DNA of 64,000 bases from Pseudomonadota bacterium. GTDB taxonomy: Bacteria; Pseudomonadota; Gammaproteobacteria; Steroidobacterales; Steroidobacteraceae. Both the position numbers and the translations under genes were made by a program. The stretch's first letter is position 1. Each line of letters starts with the position of its first letter. The stretch spans positions 124,001-188,000 of the forward strand of contig JADJBE010000005.1 of NCBI GenBank assembly GCA_016703895.1, read 5' to 3'. Below, piece by piece: positions 18,599 to 26,759 of the stretch. Under the pieces are notes generated by a model that did not search any database, was not told the DNA's origin, and was given only the letters and a program-made list of their open reading frames with translations.

Positions 18599-19243
18599 AT
18601 GCAAATCGCCCTTTTCGACCTGGACGGCACGATTACGTACCGCGACACACTGCTGCCATTCTTGCTGGGCAAGTTGGTCCGCCGTCCGTGGCAACTGCTC
18701 CGGCTAATACGGGTTCTGCCGGCCGCGCTCCGCTACCTGCTCGATCGCGACCGCGGCCACTTGAAGGGCGCGCTGCTACACGCCACGCTGCACGGCCAGA
18801 CGCATTCAGATCTAACACCCTGGGTTGAAGAGTTTGCCAGCCAAACAGTTGCGCAAAGAGTCATGCCAGGGGCTCGCATCGCAATCGACAGACACCGCCG
18901 CGCAGGTGACCGCCTGGTGTTGATGTCGGCGAGTGTCGATTTGTACGTGCCGAAGCTCGGCGCCCTGCTGGGATTCGATGCAGTGATTTGCACGCAGGTA
19001 CAATGGTTCGGCGAGGTCCTGGACGGACGCCTGGCAGGCGAGAATTGTCGCGGCGAGGAAAAGAGCCGCCAACTAGCGGGCTTGCGTGAGCGTCACCCTG
19101 GCGCGTCGATAGTCGCGTATGGCAACTCCCTGTCCGACGTTCCGCACCTGTTGCTGAGCGAGCGTGGCGTGTTTATCAATGCACCACCACGCGCACGCCT
19201 GATGCTCGAAAGGCAAGGACTGACCTGCGAGAGCTGGCGCTGA
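18599..19243 (+). CDS. HAD-IB family phosphatase
   Basis: This 214-residue HAD-superfamily hydrolase belongs to subfamily IB, which includes phosphoserine phosphatase-like enzymes. Motif I is FDLDGTIT with Asp7 and Asp9, motif II is VLMSASVDLYV, the motif III lysine is in GEEKSRQL, and motif IV is YGNSLSDVPHL. The frame is open far upstream, antisense to creD, but family similarity begins at the ATG at 18599. Substrate is unknown. Confidence 0.85.
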   Translation: MQIALFDLDGTITYRDTLLPFLLGKLVRRPWQLLRLIRVLPAALRYLLDRDRGHLKGALLHATLHGQTHSDLTPWVEEFASQTVAQRVMPGARIAIDRHRRAGDRLVLMSASVDLYVPKLGALLGFDAVICTQVQWFGEVLDGRLAGENCRGEEKSRQLAGLRERHPGASIVAYGNSLSDVPHLLLSERGVFINAPPRARLMLERQGLTCESWR

Positions 19244-19307
19244 ACCCGCCCTCTCATTAGGATTGCAGTGGAATTCAACGAAATGGCATTGCCAGAGGCT
19301 CCGAACC

Positions 19308-20288
19308 ATGACGGAACCCTTTAGCCCGGACTTCCTCGCACGCCGCGAATTTCTCGCCTTGGCAGGTGCCGCCGGCGCGGCCGCCACCGTCGCACCGACG
19401 GTCGCGACCGCCGCCGCCAATGCGCCGGCAGGATTCGTCAACCAGATGAATTTCAAGGACACGAAGTGGAACCGCGACGCCTACGCACGCCTGCAAGGCA
19501 ACCTTGATTTCACCAAGACTCGCTACGGACATTATTTTGGTGCCGTACTGGGTGTCGCACCTAACGAGCGGGTGCGCGAGATATGCGGCTTTGAAGGCTT
19601 CAGTGCCACACGTTTGCTGCCACTTGAAGATGGCAGCTATCGCAAAGTATTGCGTGAGACTGTCTTCTATCGGGACCCGTCCAGCGGCAAGCTGTTGGAC
19701 GAATGGAAGAATCCGTGGAGCGGCGAAGTCGTCAAGGTCGTCAGCGTCGCCAATGACCCGTTCAATATCACGATTGGTGAGTACTATCCGGACCCACCAA
19801 GCTACGGCGGCCTGAACAAAGAAAAGCCGCCCAAGGTACCAATGCTGCTGCCGTGGCGCTTGGTCGGCGACAACACCCTTGCACTCACGACTGACATCCA
19901 CCTCTACTATCCGAATGCACTGCAGCCCGACAAATGGCCACGTGAGTCGAGCGGCAAGATGGCGCAGGTGTCGGAAATGTTCCGCTTCCTCATCCGCCTG
20001 GAAGACATGCAAAATCCCAAAATGACGTCGGTGCCCTACCAGGGCACGTGGAATCGTGTCACGCCATGGCTGCCGTGGATGTTGTTAGGGGATAAGCCCG
20101 GCAATGTGTTGTATGTCGGCAATATGACCGCCTACGACTCGCTCAAGTACATTCCCGATGACATCATCAAGTATACTGAGCAGAACATGCCGAAGTACCT
20201 CGAAGCGCCAGACAAGGACTACGGACCGTCTCTGTCATCCATCGAGCACTACGCGCGCGAGCAGCAGCCCGCGCCCGTCAAGAAATAG
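19308..20288 (+). CDS. DUF1838-family exported protein
   Basis: The 326-residue protein has an N-terminal export signal. RREFLALAGAAGAAATVAP resembles a twin-arginine signal with only two arginines, followed by an Ala-rich run cut near TAAANA. The mature part is rich in Trp, Tyr and Asp (YGHYFGAVLGV, NPWSGEVVKVV, WLPWMLLGDKPG) and resembles the DUF1838 family, often found near SDR and aromatic-degradation genes. No function is established. A strong hairpin follows it. Confidence 0.75.
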   Translation: MTEPFSPDFLARREFLALAGAAGAAATVAPTVATAAANAPAGFVNQMNFKDTKWNRDAYARLQGNLDFTKTRYGHYFGAVLGVAPNERVREICGFEGFSATRLLPLEDGSYRKVLRETVFYRDPSSGKLLDEWKNPWSGEVVKVVSVANDPFNITIGEYYPDPPSYGGLNKEKPPKVPMLLPWRLVGDNTLALTTDIHLYYPNALQPDKWPRESSGKMAQVSEMFRFLIRLEDMQNPKMTSVPYQGTWNRVTPWLPWMLLGDKPGNVLYVGNMTAYDSLKYIPDDIIKYTEQNMPKYLEAPDKDYGPSLSSIEHYAREQQPAPVKK

Positions 20289-20312
20289 CAAGACTAACAG
20301 CTCTGGCCTGCC

Positions 20313-20341
20313 GCGGGGGCGCAGTCGAGCTGCGCCCCCGC
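20313..20341 (+). terminator. Hairpin after the DUF1838 gene
   Basis: A perfect 12-bp stem (20313-20324 with 20330-20341) has a 5-nt loop (TCGAG). No T-run follows, so it may be a Rho-independent terminator of weak type or an mRNA 3'-end stabiliser. Confidence 0.6.
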
Positions 20342-20446
20342 AGTCAAGCGAGACCGGTATCGCTCGACCTCGGCATACTAGATAGTCGACGAGGGCCACG
20401 ACCGCATCGGGTGCAAACGAAAAATTTGCGCTGCTGGTAGTATCTA

Positions 20447-21349
20447 ATGGCGATGAAACTTCCTCGCCTCAGAACCGTCCTCCTTCTACCAATTGTGCTG
20501 TTTGGCTTGGCGTACATTGCTGGCGCGATTGCGCTTGCGTGGGACGACAACTCAATCGAGATCTTTGAGCAGCCGCCGGCAAGCTACTCTACGATCGTGA
20601 TCTTCGGTGCCAGTGGCACCGCCGGCGACGGCATATTGAAAGCCGCCTTGGCCAATTCCGAAATTGGCAAGATCCACGTCGTTTCACGACGCGCAACACC
20701 GCGCATTGAGGCCGGCGTTGCGGCCAGAAAAGTGCAGATGACCCTGCACAAGGATTACCTCAACTACAGTGCCATTCACGAACAAGTTGCTGAGGCTGAC
20801 GCGGTGTATTGGGCAATCGGCCAGCGCGCTATCGGCGTTGACGAGTCAACCTACGGCACGATTCACGTCGATTTTCCAGCGCGTTTCGTTGCGGAGTGGC
20901 TCGATGTCAGCCAGAGACCAAGTATCTCGTTTCATTACATCAGCTCCAGCGATATTTCCGCGGATTCAACCGCAATGTGGGCACGCGAAAAGTTCCGCGC
21001 CGAGAAAACGTTGTTCGGTCTGGCAAAGAATACAAAGCTCCGAATAGTCGCCTATCGACCAGACTACATCGGCCCAACTGACGAACAAGCGCACCTCGGG
21101 CAGCGTTTTCTGTACTGGTTTTTTGCCCCTGTCGGCGTCGCCGTCAAAGCAGAGCAAATCGGCAACGCGATGTTCGAAGTCACAGCGCGCGGACGACAGT
21201 TTGCCAACGGCGACAAGCTAAACACGCGAAGCATTCTTCAATATAGCGACGCATTCGATCGGCGCCAAGCCGTGCACCGAGTCAAATTCATGGACAGGCG
21301 ATTTTCACGGCGGATCGTCCGCGTTGACATCATCCAGCCGTTACATTGA
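20447..21349 (+). CDS. Membrane-anchored Rossmann-fold (epimerase-like) protein
   Basis: The 300-residue protein has an N-terminal membrane helix (about residues 8-31), then an atypical SDR domain starting with IVIFGASGTAGDGIL (50-64), a NAD(P)-binding GxxGxxG form. ISFHYISSSDIS and LRIVAYRPDYIGP follow the atypical SDR pattern, but a clear YxxxK catalytic motif is not visible. It may therefore be a binding protein rather than an oxidoreductase. It ends 9 bp inside the convergent tryptophan dioxygenase gene. Confidence 0.65.
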   Translation: MAMKLPRLRTVLLLPIVLFGLAYIAGAIALAWDDNSIEIFEQPPASYSTIVIFGASGTAGDGILKAALANSEIGKIHVVSRRATPRIEAGVAARKVQMTLHKDYLNYSAIHEQVAEADAVYWAIGQRAIGVDESTYGTIHVDFPARFVAEWLDVSQRPSISFHYISSSDISADSTAMWAREKFRAEKTLFGLAKNTKLRIVAYRPDYIGPTDEQAHLGQRFLYWFFAPVGVAVKAEQIGNAMFEVTARGRQFANGDKLNTRSILQYSDAFDRRQAVHRVKFMDRRFSRRIVRVDIIQPLH

Positions 21350-22192
21350 CGTGCGCGCCTGCCACAGTTCCGGGAAGAACTTCAGCTCCAACGCTTTCGC
21401 CAGATAAGACACGCCGCCCGTGCCACCCGTACCAGGCTTGTAACCGATCACGCGTTCCACCGTCTTGAGATGGTGGAAGCGCCACAACTGAAACTTGTGA
21501 TCGAGCGTCACGAGGCACTCGGCGAGTTCATACAGATCCCAGTCTTTTGCCGCATTGTGGTAGACACTGAGCCAGGCCGCGGTAACTTGTTTCGAAGGCT
21601 CGTAGGGCTCACTGAAATCGCGATTCAGCCTGGCAAGGTCGATTTCGTAGCCACGCCGCGACAGCAGGTTCAACACCACATCATACAGCGATGGTGCACG
21701 CAAAACTTGTTCAAGCGACCGGTGCGCCTGCGCATCACGCTGATGAACACCAACCATGTCGCGGTTCTTGTTACCTAGCACGAATTCGAGCTCGCGGTAC
21801 TGCGCCGACTGAAACCCCGACGAGCGCCCCAGTGTGTTGCGAAATGCCGAATACTCAAACGGCGTAAGTGTTGACAGAACCCGCCACACGCCTAATAACT
21901 CGTCTTGGATCCGCGATATACGTTCAAAGGCCTTGAAACTTGGATCGAGATCATCGCGTCGCACAGCGGCGAGTACCGCGCCCATTTCATGTCGCATCAG
22001 GCGCATCCATAACTCGGACACTTGATGGACGATGATGAACAACATCTCATCGTGCTCGAGGGAATTCGGCTTCTGGGCGCTTAGCAACTTGCCGAGCTGC
22101 AGATAGTCACCATACGACTGTGACTCACCCAAGTCCCAGTGGACTTTTTCGTCGCTCAGATCGACTCGACCACCACCCAATTTGTCACTCAT
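21341..22192 (-). CDS. kynA: Tryptophan 2,3-dioxygenase
   Basis: This haem enzyme opens the indole ring of tryptophan to N-formylkynurenine. About 283 residues; conserved blocks are HQVSELWMRLMRHE and FRNTLGRSSGFQSAQYRE. The C-terminal WRFHHLKTVERVIG with the haem-ligand His is followed by KPGTGGTGGVSYL. The ATG at 22192 overlaps the upstream stop by 4 bp; an alternative ATG is at 22207. It is the last gene of a four-gene overlapping operon. No kynB or kynU is present, so the rest of the kynurenine pathway must be elsewhere. Confidence 0.94.
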   Translation of the reverse strand: MSDKLGGGRVDLSDEKVHWDLGESQSYGDYLQLGKLLSAQKPNSLEHDEMLFIIVHQVSELWMRLMRHEMGAVLAAVRRDDLDPSFKAFERISRIQDELLGVWRVLSTLTPFEYSAFRNTLGRSSGFQSAQYRELEFVLGNKNRDMVGVHQRDAQAHRSLEQVLRAPSLYDVVLNLLSRRGYEIDLARLNRDFSEPYEPSKQVTAAWLSVYHNAAKDWDLYELAECLVTLDHKFQLWRFHHLKTVERVIGYKPGTGGTGGVSYLAKALELKFFPELWQARTSM

Positions 22193-22938
22193 TTGCTGTA
22201 TATCCATTGCGGCACACTGCGCCAGCCTTGCAGCAATTCACGGTCCAGTTTGCGCCAATCGGGGCAACGCGCCTCGACTGCTCGCCAGAACCTGGCAGAA
22301 TGGTTCATGTGTTCGATATGTGTCAGTTCATGAATCATGAGATACCGAACCACCGCCGCACGCTGGAACAACAGGCTTGCGTTCAAGTTGATCACGCCGC
22401 GGCTCGAGCAACTGCCCCAGCGGGACCGCTGGCAGCGCACCGTCATACTACGATAGTCGATGGACCACTCCGCCGCAGTTGCTTGTAGCAGCGGCTCAAA
22501 AACGGGCCGCGCGCGGCGCAGCAGCCAGCGCCGCAGCACCGCACGAGTCGCGGTCGCATCCAACGTGCCACTCAGCTGCAACACGCCTGGCGTGGGCTCA
22601 CGCAGAGCCGCTTCGCCCGAACCGCCGGCAAGGTGCACCCGCCATCGGGAGCCATCCAAATGGAACGCGATCGCGACGGGCGGAAATGCTTCCGGTGGTG
22701 GTGCCACGGCAAGTGCTTGCGTGCTCCTTTCGATCGCCCAGTCACGATGCTGACTGATAAATGCGTCGATCAAGACACGCGGCGTTCGAACGGGCGCAAC
22801 CACTTCGATCCGACCGGTCCTGGAAACGCGCATCCCCAAACGCCGCGCGCGACGGCTGGAACGTATCTGAATATCGGTGGCGCTGGCGGCGGCAGACGAC
22901 GCCCACAGATCTGTCTGGACAAGATCGTGAGTCACCAC
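22189..22938 (-). CDS. YgjP-like (M48/DUF45) zinc metallopeptidase
   Basis: The 249-residue protein carries HELTH at residues 203-207 and the downstream HMNHSARFW, the zinc-site pattern of the YgjP/DUF45 family. RCQRSRWGSCSSRGVINLN is the conserved block before it. It has no signal peptide, so it is cytosolic. The start codon is GTG (22938 or 22935), overlapping the last base of the fadH stop, which implies translational coupling. Substrate unknown. Confidence 0.85.
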   Translation of the reverse strand: MVTHDLVQTDLWASSAAASATDIQIRSSRRARRLGMRVSRTGRIEVVAPVRTPRVLIDAFISQHRDWAIERSTQALAVAPPPEAFPPVAIAFHLDGSRWRVHLAGGSGEAALREPTPGVLQLSGTLDATATRAVLRRWLLRRARPVFEPLLQATAAEWSIDYRSMTVRCQRSRWGSCSSRGVINLNASLLFQRAAVVRYLMIHELTHIEHMNHSARFWRAVEARCPDWRKLDRELLQGWRSVPQWIYSK

Positions 22939-24967
22939 TACAAACTCGCCGCCAGTTGGGTTGCTTCACGGATTGCGCGCTCGGCGTCAAGTTCGGCTGC
23001 CAGCTTAGCGCCGCCAATCACCTGTGCCTTGCGGCCAAGCGCCCGCAGCTCAACGACCAGATTGGTAACTGACTCCTGACCCGCGCAGATAATGATCGAA
23101 TCGGCCGGCAACACCTCAGTGCTCGCGCCAGTGCGGATGTGCAAGCCCTGATCATCAATGCGTTCGTAGCTGACACCGCCGCGCATCGCCACACCGCGGT
23201 GCTTGAGTGCAGAGCGATGAATCCAGCCCGTAGTGCGCCCAAGTCCCGCTCCCGGCCGCGACGCTTTGCGCTGTAACAACCAAACGGTACGACGCGTTTG
23301 GGCGCGATCTGATGCAGCAACCCGCCGGGCTGTGCGTGCGTCCGGTCAATACCCCACTCCTGCAGAAACGCATCGACAGCTGCAACGCCGTGCTCCGCAG
23401 GGCTGGTCGACAGATAAGTGGCAACATCAAAACCGATACCGCCAGCCCCAACGATTGCCACGCGCTCGCCCGCCTGCCGGCGACCCGACAGCAAGTCCGG
23501 ATAACTGATCACGCTGGGATGGTCGATACCCGCAATCCTTGGGTGGCGCGCGACGACGCCCGTGGCGATGACGATTTCATCGAAGCCGCCGGCAACCAGC
23601 TGCGCGGCAGTGACGCGCACGCCGAGCAGCACCTCGACACGCAAGTTCTGCAGCGAGTTACCGAAATAGCGCAGTGTCTCGCGAAAGTCCTCCTTGCCCG
23701 GCACTTCGCGGGCATAGCGGAATTGCCCGCCCAGCTCATGCTCGGCTTCGAACAGCGAGACTCGATGGCCACGCTGCGCGAGCGCGGTAGCGCAAGCCAA
23801 TCCGGCCGGCCCACCACCGACAACCGCGATACGTTTGGCAGTCGCCGCGACAGTGAGTTGCAACTCCGTCTCATAGGCCGCCAATGGGTTGACGAGACAG
23901 CTCGCGCGCTTGCCAACAAAAATCCGATCGAGACAAGCCTGGTTGCAGGCAATGCAGGTGTTGATCGTCGACGACTTGCCAGCGCGTGCCTTGTTAGGCA
24001 GGTCTGGATCCGCCAGCAGTGGCCGCGCCATCGAGATGAGATCGGCGGCACCGGCAGCCAGTATCGACTCGCCCACCTCGGGCGTGTTGATGCGGTTGGT
24101 CGCGATCACCGGCAGGGTCGTATTGCGTTTGATCCGCTCCGATACCCAGCCAAACGCGCCAGGCGGCACCATACCGGCGATTGTCGGCACGCGCGCCTCA
24201 TGCCAGCCAATGCCGGTGTTCAGGATCGTCGCACCGGCATCGGCGAGCTGACGCACCAGCCAATCCGTCTCCTCACCCGTCGCACCGCCTTCAACTAGAT
24301 CGAGACCCGACACGCGGTAAACGAGAATGAAGTCTTTGTCCAGTGCGGCACGGGTGCGACGCAGAATCTCCAGCGCAAAGCGCGCGCGATTCTCGAGCGA
24401 GCCACCCCACTCGTCCAGGCGGTGGTTGGTCCGCGTGACGAGAAACTGATTGATCAGATAGCCCTCGGATCCCATGATCTCGACGCCGTCATAGCCGGCC
24501 TCACGCGCCAACTGTGCGCAGCGCACAAAGTCCGCGATCTGCGTCTCTACAGCTCGAGCAGACAACTCGCGCGGCTTGAACTTATTTATCGGCGCCCGCA
24601 GTGGCGACGGCGCGACCAACAGAGGATGGAACGCATAGCGGCCAGCATGCAGAATCTGCATGCAGATCTTGGCGCCCTCCGCATGGACGGCAGCGGTTAC
24701 GAGCTGATGCCGCGACACTTCGCTGCGGCTTGTCAGTTTGCTGGAGAACGGTGCCAACCACCCCACTCTGTTAGGCGAAATACCGCCGGTAATGAGCAAT
24801 GCCGCACCGCCGCGGGCGCGGGCCGCGAAATACGCGGCCAGCTTCGGGTAATCACGCGCACGGTCCTCGAGGCCCGTGTGCATAGAGCCCATCACGATGC
24901 GATTGCGCAGCTGCGTGAAGCCGAGCTCGAGCGGCGCAAAGAGTTCGGGAAAGGCGTCGTTCGTCAC
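22938..24967 (-). pseudogene. fadH: 2,4-dienoyl-CoA reductase (FadH)-like flavoenzyme with one frameshift
   Basis: This NADH:flavin oxidoreductase has a TIM barrel (1-330), a [4Fe-4S] site (Cys338, Cys341, Cys345, Cys357) and a FAD/NAD domain (VVGGGPAGLA, then IVGAGGIGFD). After residue about 560 the frame is lost: it would read on in unrelated sequence to 23018. The true C-terminus (LLQRKAS, RTTGWIHR, IICAGQE, GGAKLAAELDA) continues in another frame to a TAG at 22938. One extra base near 23297-23302 (AAA/CCC on the coding strand) rejoins them to a protein of about 677 residues, FadH length. FadH removes the 4,5 double bond of unsaturated acyl-CoAs. It sits between the TPR-like gene and the YgjP gene in an overlapping operon. 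Confidence 0.85.
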
Positions 24968-25779
24968 CGGCCAGTACCTCGACCCACCAGACGCGCCACC
25001 AGCTCCTTAGCGGCCTCGAAATCGGGCGCTAACAATAAAGACTGCTCGAGTGCCGCGCGGGCCGCGATCGTGTCGCTGTTCGCGGCAAGCACGCGCCCCA
25101 GATACCAATATGCTTCCGCCGCTCCCCAGGTCGGCAAGGCCACTGAATCGCGCCGCTCAGCCTCGAACAGCGTCACCACCTGCCCCAGATCCAGCAGCAC
25201 ACGTTCGCGTGCCTCGGGATCGAGCAAATCGCGCTCGAAATTGACCGTCGCGGCTATCAGCCGTACACGCGGGTTACGCGCGTCGGCCAAGGCTGCACTG
25301 CGCAGCTGATTGGCACTGCGCGCATTGGCGAGCGGCGCCGCCAGCAGTGACGCGCGTCCGAGCAAAGCCGCGCATGCAGCCTGCAAGCCCAAGGCTTCGG
25401 GTGTAGATACGGTCGGTCGAGCCGCCTGCTCGAGCACGTCGAGGCAGCGTCGTGCATGGCGCGCCGCAGCACTCTCGTCGCGCGCGACGCCTACCGCGGT
25501 ATCACCCATAGCAAGCTGGGCCAGCCGGTAGTGAGCCAACGACAACCAGTAAGCTTGCCCGGCGTCCGTTTCAAGCGCAGTGGCGATCTGTTGCAAGGCT
25601 CTTGGCTCAACCGTGTAAAAAGCGTATTGGATGCGCGCCTCCAAATCCGCGTCGGCGGCGGCCGCGGCCGCCAAACTACAGCCATATAGCGCGCTGCCGA
25701 GCACGATCGCGAAGATCACGCCGTCGGTCGCGCGCCATATCCGAACGGTCGGACTCAGGGTGGTCGGTCTTGGGCTCAT
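24964..25779 (-). CDS. TPR-like exported protein
   Basis: The 271-residue protein has an N-terminal hydrophobic segment (about 19-43) that may be a signal peptide or an imperfect lipobox (LYGC). The rest is Ala/Leu-rich helical hairpins such as AYWLSLAHYRLAQLA and AEAYWYLGRVLAANSDTIAARAALEQSLLL, the tetratricopeptide pattern. Its stop overlaps the ATG of the fadH-like gene by 4 bp (ATGA), so it is the first gene of that operon. Function unknown. Confidence 0.7.
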   Translation of the reverse strand: MSPRPTTLSPTVRIWRATDGVIFAIVLGSALYGCSLAAAAAADADLEARIQYAFYTVEPRALQQIATALETDAGQAYWLSLAHYRLAQLAMGDTAVGVARDESAAARHARRCLDVLEQAARPTVSTPEALGLQAACAALLGRASLLAAPLANARSANQLRSAALADARNPRVRLIAATVNFERDLLDPEARERVLLDLGQVVTLFEAERRDSVALPTWGAAEAYWYLGRVLAANSDTIAARAALEQSLLLAPDFEAAKELVARLVGRGTGR

Positions 25780-25830
25780 CCGTGTCAGCTAGAATGCACG
25801 CGCAATGGACTCAAGAGAGATTATCACGGC

Positions 25831-26640
25831 GTGACCGCAACCCCCGTCGGGCTGATCGATATCGGCATTAATCTGGCACACGACAGCTACGACGCTGATC
25901 GAGCCGCCGTTATCGAACGAGCGCGGCTTGCCGGCGTCAAACAAATGCTGGTGACAGGCTCGAGCCACGCCAGCACGTTGCGCGCAATCGAACTGACGCA
26001 GGACTATCCGAACGTGTTGTTCGCCACCGCTGGCGTGCACCCGCACCATGCTACTGAACTGACTGCGCAGAACATGCCGGCACTCGAACAGGCCGCCAGA
26101 CAGCCCACCGTGGTGGCAGTTGGCGAATGCGGTCTCGACTATTTCCGGGACTACTCACCGCGTGACGCACAACGACACGCCTTCAGCCTGCAACTGGAAC
26201 TGGCAGCTCGCTTGGGCAAGCCGGTATTCCTGCATCAACGCGAGGCGCACGAGGACTTTGTCGCGATCCTCCGCGAGCATCGTGGCAGCCTCGTCGGTGG
26301 TGTGGCGCACTGTTTTACCGGCGATAGACAGCAACTCGAGCAGTACCTCGGGCTCGGGCTCGCCATCGGCATTACCGGCTGGATCTGCGACGAACGCCGT
26401 GGCCACCACCTCAAAGAGCTGGTGCCGCATATCCCGTCGGACGGACTGATGATCGAGACTGACGGGCCCTACCTACTGCCGCGCGACCTGCGACCGGCAC
26501 CGCGGTCGCGGCGCAACGAGTCGTGTTACCTGCCGCATATTGCCGCCGCAGTTGCGGACGCCCGCCGGCAATCCATCGACGAGCTGACCGCCACCTCGAC
26601 GGCCGCCGCGCAGCGCATGTTCGGCCTGCTGCTAGGCTGA
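25831..26640 (+). CDS. tatD: TatD metal-dependent nuclease
   Basis: The 269-residue protein starts at GTG. It follows E. coli TatD closely in its landmark blocks: TAGVHPHH, VGECGLDYFRD, VFLHQREAHEDF, AHCFTG, GITGWICDERRG and IETDGPYLLPRDL. TatD is a 3'-5' exonuclease/AP endonuclease of the amidohydrolase fold. The HxH motif of relatives is absent (INLAHD), as in E. coli TatD itself. It is transcribed divergently from the TPR-fadH operon. Confidence 0.9.
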   Translation: MTATPVGLIDIGINLAHDSYDADRAAVIERARLAGVKQMLVTGSSHASTLRAIELTQDYPNVLFATAGVHPHHATELTAQNMPALEQAARQPTVVAVGECGLDYFRDYSPRDAQRHAFSLQLELAARLGKPVFLHQREAHEDFVAILREHRGSLVGGVAHCFTGDRQQLEQYLGLGLAIGITGWICDERRGHHLKELVPHIPSDGLMIETDGPYLLPRDLRPAPRSRRNESCYLPHIAAAVADARRQSIDELTATSTAAAQRMFGLLLG

Positions 26641-26726
26641 CTGGGCACCCAAGCGTGGTTAATAAGCCACAACCAGAGTCGGGCTATCAATTCGCAGCGG
26701 TTTTGGCTAGGCTAGCGACCATCAGA

Positions 26727-26745
26727 TACCCTAATTTTAAGGGTA
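26727..26745. promoter_or_regulatory. Palindrome in the leader of the first TonB receptor
   Basis: TACCCT (26727-26732) and AGGGTA (26740-26745) form a perfect inverted repeat around an A/T-only 7-nt centre. It ends 3 nt before the AGGGAG ribosome-binding site (26749-26754) of the receptor gene. It could be a repressor operator or a small RNA hairpin that hides the ribosome-binding site. Confidence 0.45.
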
Positions 26746-26759
26746 CATAGGGAGTTTCT

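Noticed and set aside
23312..24298. 328-codon open frame antisense to the fadH-like gene
   Set aside because: The opposite strand encodes a clear flavoenzyme; the antisense product has random-looking composition.
25831..26640. Missing HxH metal motif in TatD as a sign of inactivity
   Set aside because: E. coli TatD itself also lacks the N-terminal HxH, and the other metal-site blocks are present.
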